In this document: positions 61,363 through 64,000 of the stretch, piece after piece | Layout: each line of letters starts with the position of its first letter | Position numbering within the stretch: the first letter of the stretch is position 1 | Assembly (NCBI RefSeq): GCF_010727325.1 | Contig: NZ_AP022565.1 | Coordinates: 4,898,001-4,962,000, forward strand | Reading direction: 5' to 3' | From: Mycolicibacterium alvei | GTDB taxonomy: Bacteria > Actinomycetota > Actinomycetes > Mycobacteriales > Mycobacteriaceae | DNA: 64,000 nucleotides | Made by a program: the position numbers and the translations under genes | Notes under the pieces: generated by a model | Database searches by the model: none | Told to the model about the DNA's origin: nothing | Seen by the model: only the letters and a program-made list of their open reading frames with translations

Positions 61363-62147
61363 CCGCGCACGTGTTGCGCAGCATGCGTGCCGAAATGACC
61401 CGCACCGGCGGTCGCGGTCCGTTGTGGAGTGTTCTGGTCCCGGCTGCGGTGATCCTGCCGGCCGTGATCACATTCCTGATTGCCTACGTGGCAGAACGAT
61501 TCGCCCGAATCCCGGGCCAGAGTCATGTCCAGCAGGTATCGACGACCAACGCCGCGTACTGGGTGATCACGGTGACCGTGGTGCTGTCGGCACTGGCGGC
61601 GGCTCACGGACAGGCGCACGAATTCAGGTCCGGCGCAAACCAATACGTACGATTCGCGGTGCCGCGCACCGGGGCGACCACCGTCGGCAAATGGTTGTTC
61701 TACGGCACGTTGGGGGCCGCACTGTCGGCGGCCACGGTGGTGCTGGTGCTCGTCGCGCTACCGCAGATTTCAGAGTCGGTCTACGGGCAGGTGTCGCTGA
61801 CCGACCCGCACGGCCTGCGGTTGCTGTGGACCGTGCCGCTCTACGCATTCTTCGCAGCTGGCCTCGGGCTCGGCGTGGGTGCATTGATTCGTACGCCTGC
61901 CGCCGCCGTCGGCGCAATTCTGCTGTGGGTGTATGTGATCGAGACCGCCGTCGGATACCTGCCCGGCGGATATTCGATACAGCGGTTCATGCCGTTCCTC
62001 AACGGTGTCTACGCCACCGGCCAAGACATCGTGCTGACCCCGCCGTGGGGCCCAAACGTCGCGCTGGCGTACACGTGCGCCTTGTTTTCCGTTGTCCCGC
62101 TGTGCAGTACGTGGTGCACAGCACTCAGAGGAGGAATCCCGAAATGA
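61359..62147 (+). CDS. ABC-2 type permease
   Basis: The 262-residue protein has about six hydrophobic helices (LVPAAVILPAVITFLIAYVA; YWVITVTVVLSALAAAHGQA; LSAATVVLVLVALPQI; LWTVPLYAFFAAGLGLGVGA; ALAYTCALFSVVPLC). It is the membrane half for the preceding ATPase and overlaps the methyltransferase gene in ATGA. The substrate is unknown; small lipids or siderophore-like molecules are possible from the iron context. Confidence 0.85.
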   Translation: MTAHVLRSMRAEMTRTGGRGPLWSVLVPAAVILPAVITFLIAYVAERFARIPGQSHVQQVSTTNAAYWVITVTVVLSALAAAHGQAHEFRSGANQYVRFAVPRTGATTVGKWLFYGTLGAALSAATVVLVLVALPQISESVYGQVSLTDPHGLRLLWTVPLYAFFAAGLGLGVGALIRTPAAAVGAILLWVYVIETAVGYLPGGYSIQRFMPFLNGVYATGQDIVLTPPWGPNVALAYTCALFSVVPLCSTWCTALRGGIPK

Positions 62148-62950
62148 CTCGCAAGAATGACCTGCCGCTGGCACAGCGGTCCGACGCCGACTTGCCGGGG
62201 CACTGGCTGCTGGCCCGGTTGGGCAAGCGGGTGCTGCGGCCCGGCGGGCTGGAACTGACCACCCGGATGCTGGGCTCGGCCCGGATTGCCGACTCCGACG
62301 TTGTCGAACTCGGCCCCGGGCTGGGCCGCACCGCCACCGACATCGCCGCGCAGCGACCACGGTCATACGTCGGGGTCGACGCCAGCTCGGTGGCCTCAGC
62401 GCCGCTGCAGAAGGTGGTGGCCGCCACCGGCGGTCGGCTCATCGATTCCGATGCCGCAGAAACCGGGCTGGGGGCCGCCTCCGCCGACGTCGTGGTCGGC
62501 GAGGCCATGCTGACCATGCAAGGCGAGAACGCCAAGAAGGCCATCGTCGACGAAGCCTTCCGGGTACTGCGTCCCGGCGGGCGCTACGCCATCCACGAAC
62601 TCGGGCTCATGCCCGACGAGTTGGCCGACGACGTCAAAGACGACATCCGCCGAGAGATGGCGCGGGCCATCAAGGTCAACGCCCGGCCGCTGACCGTCAA
62701 AGAGTGGTCGGACCTGTTGACCAGCGCCGGATTTGAGATCAAGAGCGTCGACCTTGCCCCGATGGCGCTGCTGCAACCACGCCGCGTGATCGCCGACGAA
62801 GGCGTGTTCGGTGCACTGCGGATCGTCGGCAACGTCCTCACCCACCCGGCCGCGCGCAAACGGGTGCTCAGCATGCGGGGAACTTTCAATCGCTACCGCG
62901 AGCAGTTGACGGCGGTGGCGATCGTCGCTGTGGTGCCCGGTTCCGACTGA
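62144..62950 (+). CDS. SAM-dependent methyltransferase
   Basis: The 268-residue class I methyltransferase begins at ATG 62144, GAGGAGG nearby. Motif I VVELGPGLGRTATDIA, acidic end YVGVDASSVA, and the Methyltransf_11 pattern AASADVVVGEAMLTMQ with FRVLRPGGRYAIHELGLMPD. A hydrophobic C-terminal region (MALLQPRRVIADEGVFGALR) is unusual. It is coupled to the ABC exporter, so it may modify the exported compound. Confidence 0.88.
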   Translation: MTRKNDLPLAQRSDADLPGHWLLARLGKRVLRPGGLELTTRMLGSARIADSDVVELGPGLGRTATDIAAQRPRSYVGVDASSVASAPLQKVVAATGGRLIDSDAAETGLGAASADVVVGEAMLTMQGENAKKAIVDEAFRVLRPGGRYAIHELGLMPDELADDVKDDIRREMARAIKVNARPLTVKEWSDLLTSAGFEIKSVDLAPMALLQPRRVIADEGVFGALRIVGNVLTHPAARKRVLSMRGTFNRYREQLTAVAIVAVVPGSD

Positions 62951-63017
62951 GCACCGAATCGAAATGGCATCTGTGCCAGGGGCAGATGGGTGGCCCGCCG
63001 GCGTGCATGATGTGGGC

Positions 63018-63704
63018 ATGCCCAGGCATGGTGATCGCGTCGAATCGGACCGGGCGGTCGGCCTGCAGCGGCAGCGGGTAGTTGACCTGCTGCGTGCCGC
63101 GGACACCCCGGTCGATGCGCGACAGATCGCCGAGACGCTGCGGATCCATGTCACCACTGCGCGGTTTCACCTGGGCGCGCTGGAGGCGCGGGGCGTCATC
63201 CGCCGGGGCGGCGTGGCGTCCGGTGCCGGGCGCGTTGGCCGGCCACGGCTGACCTATGAGATCGCCCCGCGCCTGGACTACGCCGACATCGTCGCGTTGT
63301 TCGCGGCACATCTGGGCGGCACCGCCGAGGAACGGGAAGCGCGCGCCCTGCGGATCGGTGCCGATCTGGCGCGTCGGGTGCGGGTGGCGCGTCGGCGCGG
63401 TGAGACCTCGATCGCCGATCTGGTGGTGGCCACCCTCGGCGAACTGGGATTCGAGGTCCGTTCGGTGCTCACGTCGTTCGGCGAGGTGTCCGTGGAGATC
63501 TGCACGTGCCCGCTGGCCGAGGTCGCGGTCGATTCCCCCGAGGTGGTGCGCGGCATCCAGCAGGGCTTGATCCAGGAGGTCATCGACCTGAATGCCGAGG
63601 TCATCGGCGGTCGATACCAGGCTGCGGTACACCCTGACGCCCGTCACGGATCGTGCGAGGTGAACCTCGTGGTCCGGCCGATGACGGACCAGTTGCCCGG
63701 GTAG
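63018..63704 (+). CDS. HTH regulator with Cys-rich sensor end (SufR/ArsR-like)
   Basis: The 228-residue protein (ATG 63018; an ATG at 62964 is possible) has an N-terminal winged HTH (VVDLLRAADTPVDARQIAET, LRIHVTTARFHLGALEARGV). The C-terminal part holds ICTCPLAEVAVDSPEVVRGI ... DARHGSCEVNLVV, the same kind of Cys-xx...Cys arrangement as SufR-type Fe-S regulators. It lies 67 nt after the methyltransferase on the same strand. It probably senses metal or redox state and may control this locus. Confidence 0.82.
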   Translation: MPRHGDRVESDRAVGLQRQRVVDLLRAADTPVDARQIAETLRIHVTTARFHLGALEARGVIRRGGVASGAGRVGRPRLTYEIAPRLDYADIVALFAAHLGGTAEEREARALRIGADLARRVRVARRRGETSIADLVVATLGELGFEVRSVLTSFGEVSVEICTCPLAEVAVDSPEVVRGIQQGLIQEVIDLNAEVIGGRYQAAVHPDARHGSCEVNLVVRPMTDQLPG

Positions 63705-64000
63705 CGAACAACCGACCCGGCATGGCACATCTTTCACAGCAGTCACACGTGGCGGCGCTCGCTGCCGGTCGCGGAGTCTTGACGCCCACGAAAGTTTGCT
63801 GACGTGTCGTTGTGTGATTTACCGCTCACTTTTGCCGACGAAGGTAAGAATTGCTATTGACGGTCGCGCCGCCCGAGAAATGCGTCATATCCGATGGCTC
63901 CAAAGAAGTGCCTGGTAACGGGCATTTAATCAGGCGCAACCAAAAGGTAACGGCTCGATAACGAAGATTTTCCTAAGCGCATTCTGAGGGAGAATTGATG
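63705..64000 (+). other. Intergenic region leading to a gene cut off by the window edge
   Basis: No gene lies in 63705-63997. GAGGGAGAA at 63986-63994 is a good ribosome site for an ATG at 63998-64000, the last bases, so a plus-strand gene starts there. The octamer GGTAACGG recurs at about 63913 and 63945; nothing else recognised. Confidence 0.6.

Overview
The window is a high-GC actinobacterial chromosome segment that reads as a fast-growing mycobacterium (Mycolicibacterium type). The evidence is the conserved block lpqU-eno-septum initiator-DUF501-ppx2 followed by the kdp genes (same neighbourhood as Rv1022-Rv1031 of M. tuberculosis), together with MPT63-like, MTB12-like, cutinase, Rv0315-like GH16, IdeR-like operators and many GTG/TTG starts. 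Genes are densely packed, and many are coupled by 4-bp ATGA/GTGA/TTGA overlaps.

Layout. 1-4.1 kb: an efeUOB iron-uptake operon (minus) with a DsbA-like thioredoxin. 4.3-8.6 kb: lpqU, eno, a FtsB/DivIC-like gene, DUF501 and ppx2 (plus). 8.6-13.5 kb: an MPT63-domain secreted protein, then an operon of ZIP transporter, Lgt-like protein, proline-rich membrane protein and a radical SAM enzyme. 13.6 kb: a 32-residue Cys-rich peptide. 14-24 kb: propionyl/acetyl-CoA synthetase and a complete kdpFABCDE operon led by an extra micro-membrane peptide. 24.3-31 kb: FAD monooxygenase, DUF4389 and methyltransferase; a MacB/FtsX-type ABC exporter; a hemerythrin.

31.1-33.3 kb: a tRNA-Leu(UAA) whose 3' end is duplicated 2.1 kb away. 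Between the copies is a decayed integrative element with a truncated tyrosine integrase, a gene broken by two frameshifts, an intact NADAR-domain gene, and paired TGCCCACA arm-type repeats near both ends.

33.4-44.2 kb: secreted and envelope functions (CDP-diacylglycerol pyrophosphatase, cutinase, a receptor kinase that has lost its kinase domain, an M64 metallopeptidase with FG-GAP repeats, a large alpha/beta hydrolase, GH16 glucanase) plus a PAS-MarR-OsmC-hemerythrin redox operon with palindromic sites. 44.4-46.7 kb: a MalT-like LuxR regulator with a frameshift. 46.6-50.4 kb: an operon of unknown purpose (partner protein, DyP-type peroxidase, GATase-like protein, BASS transporter). 50.5-55.6 kb: YeeE/YedE transporter, secreted peptide, FAD oxidoreductase ending in a 25-bp x3 tandem repeat, TetR regulator and small conserved proteins. 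56-58.3 kb: a fused binding protein-permease plus ATPase for amino acids. 58.3-64 kb: DUF3060 protein, amidase, and an apparently iron-controlled unit (IdeR-like box, MTB12-like protein, ABC exporter, methyltransferase) followed by a Cys-containing HTH regulator; a new gene begins at the last three bases.

The best candidates for new biology are the NADAR-bearing tRNA island, the mini metallothionein-like peptide, the second kdp micropeptide, the ZIP/Lgt-like/radical SAM operon, the DyP operon, and the dispersed long palindromes. All calls come from reading the sequence; no database search was possible.
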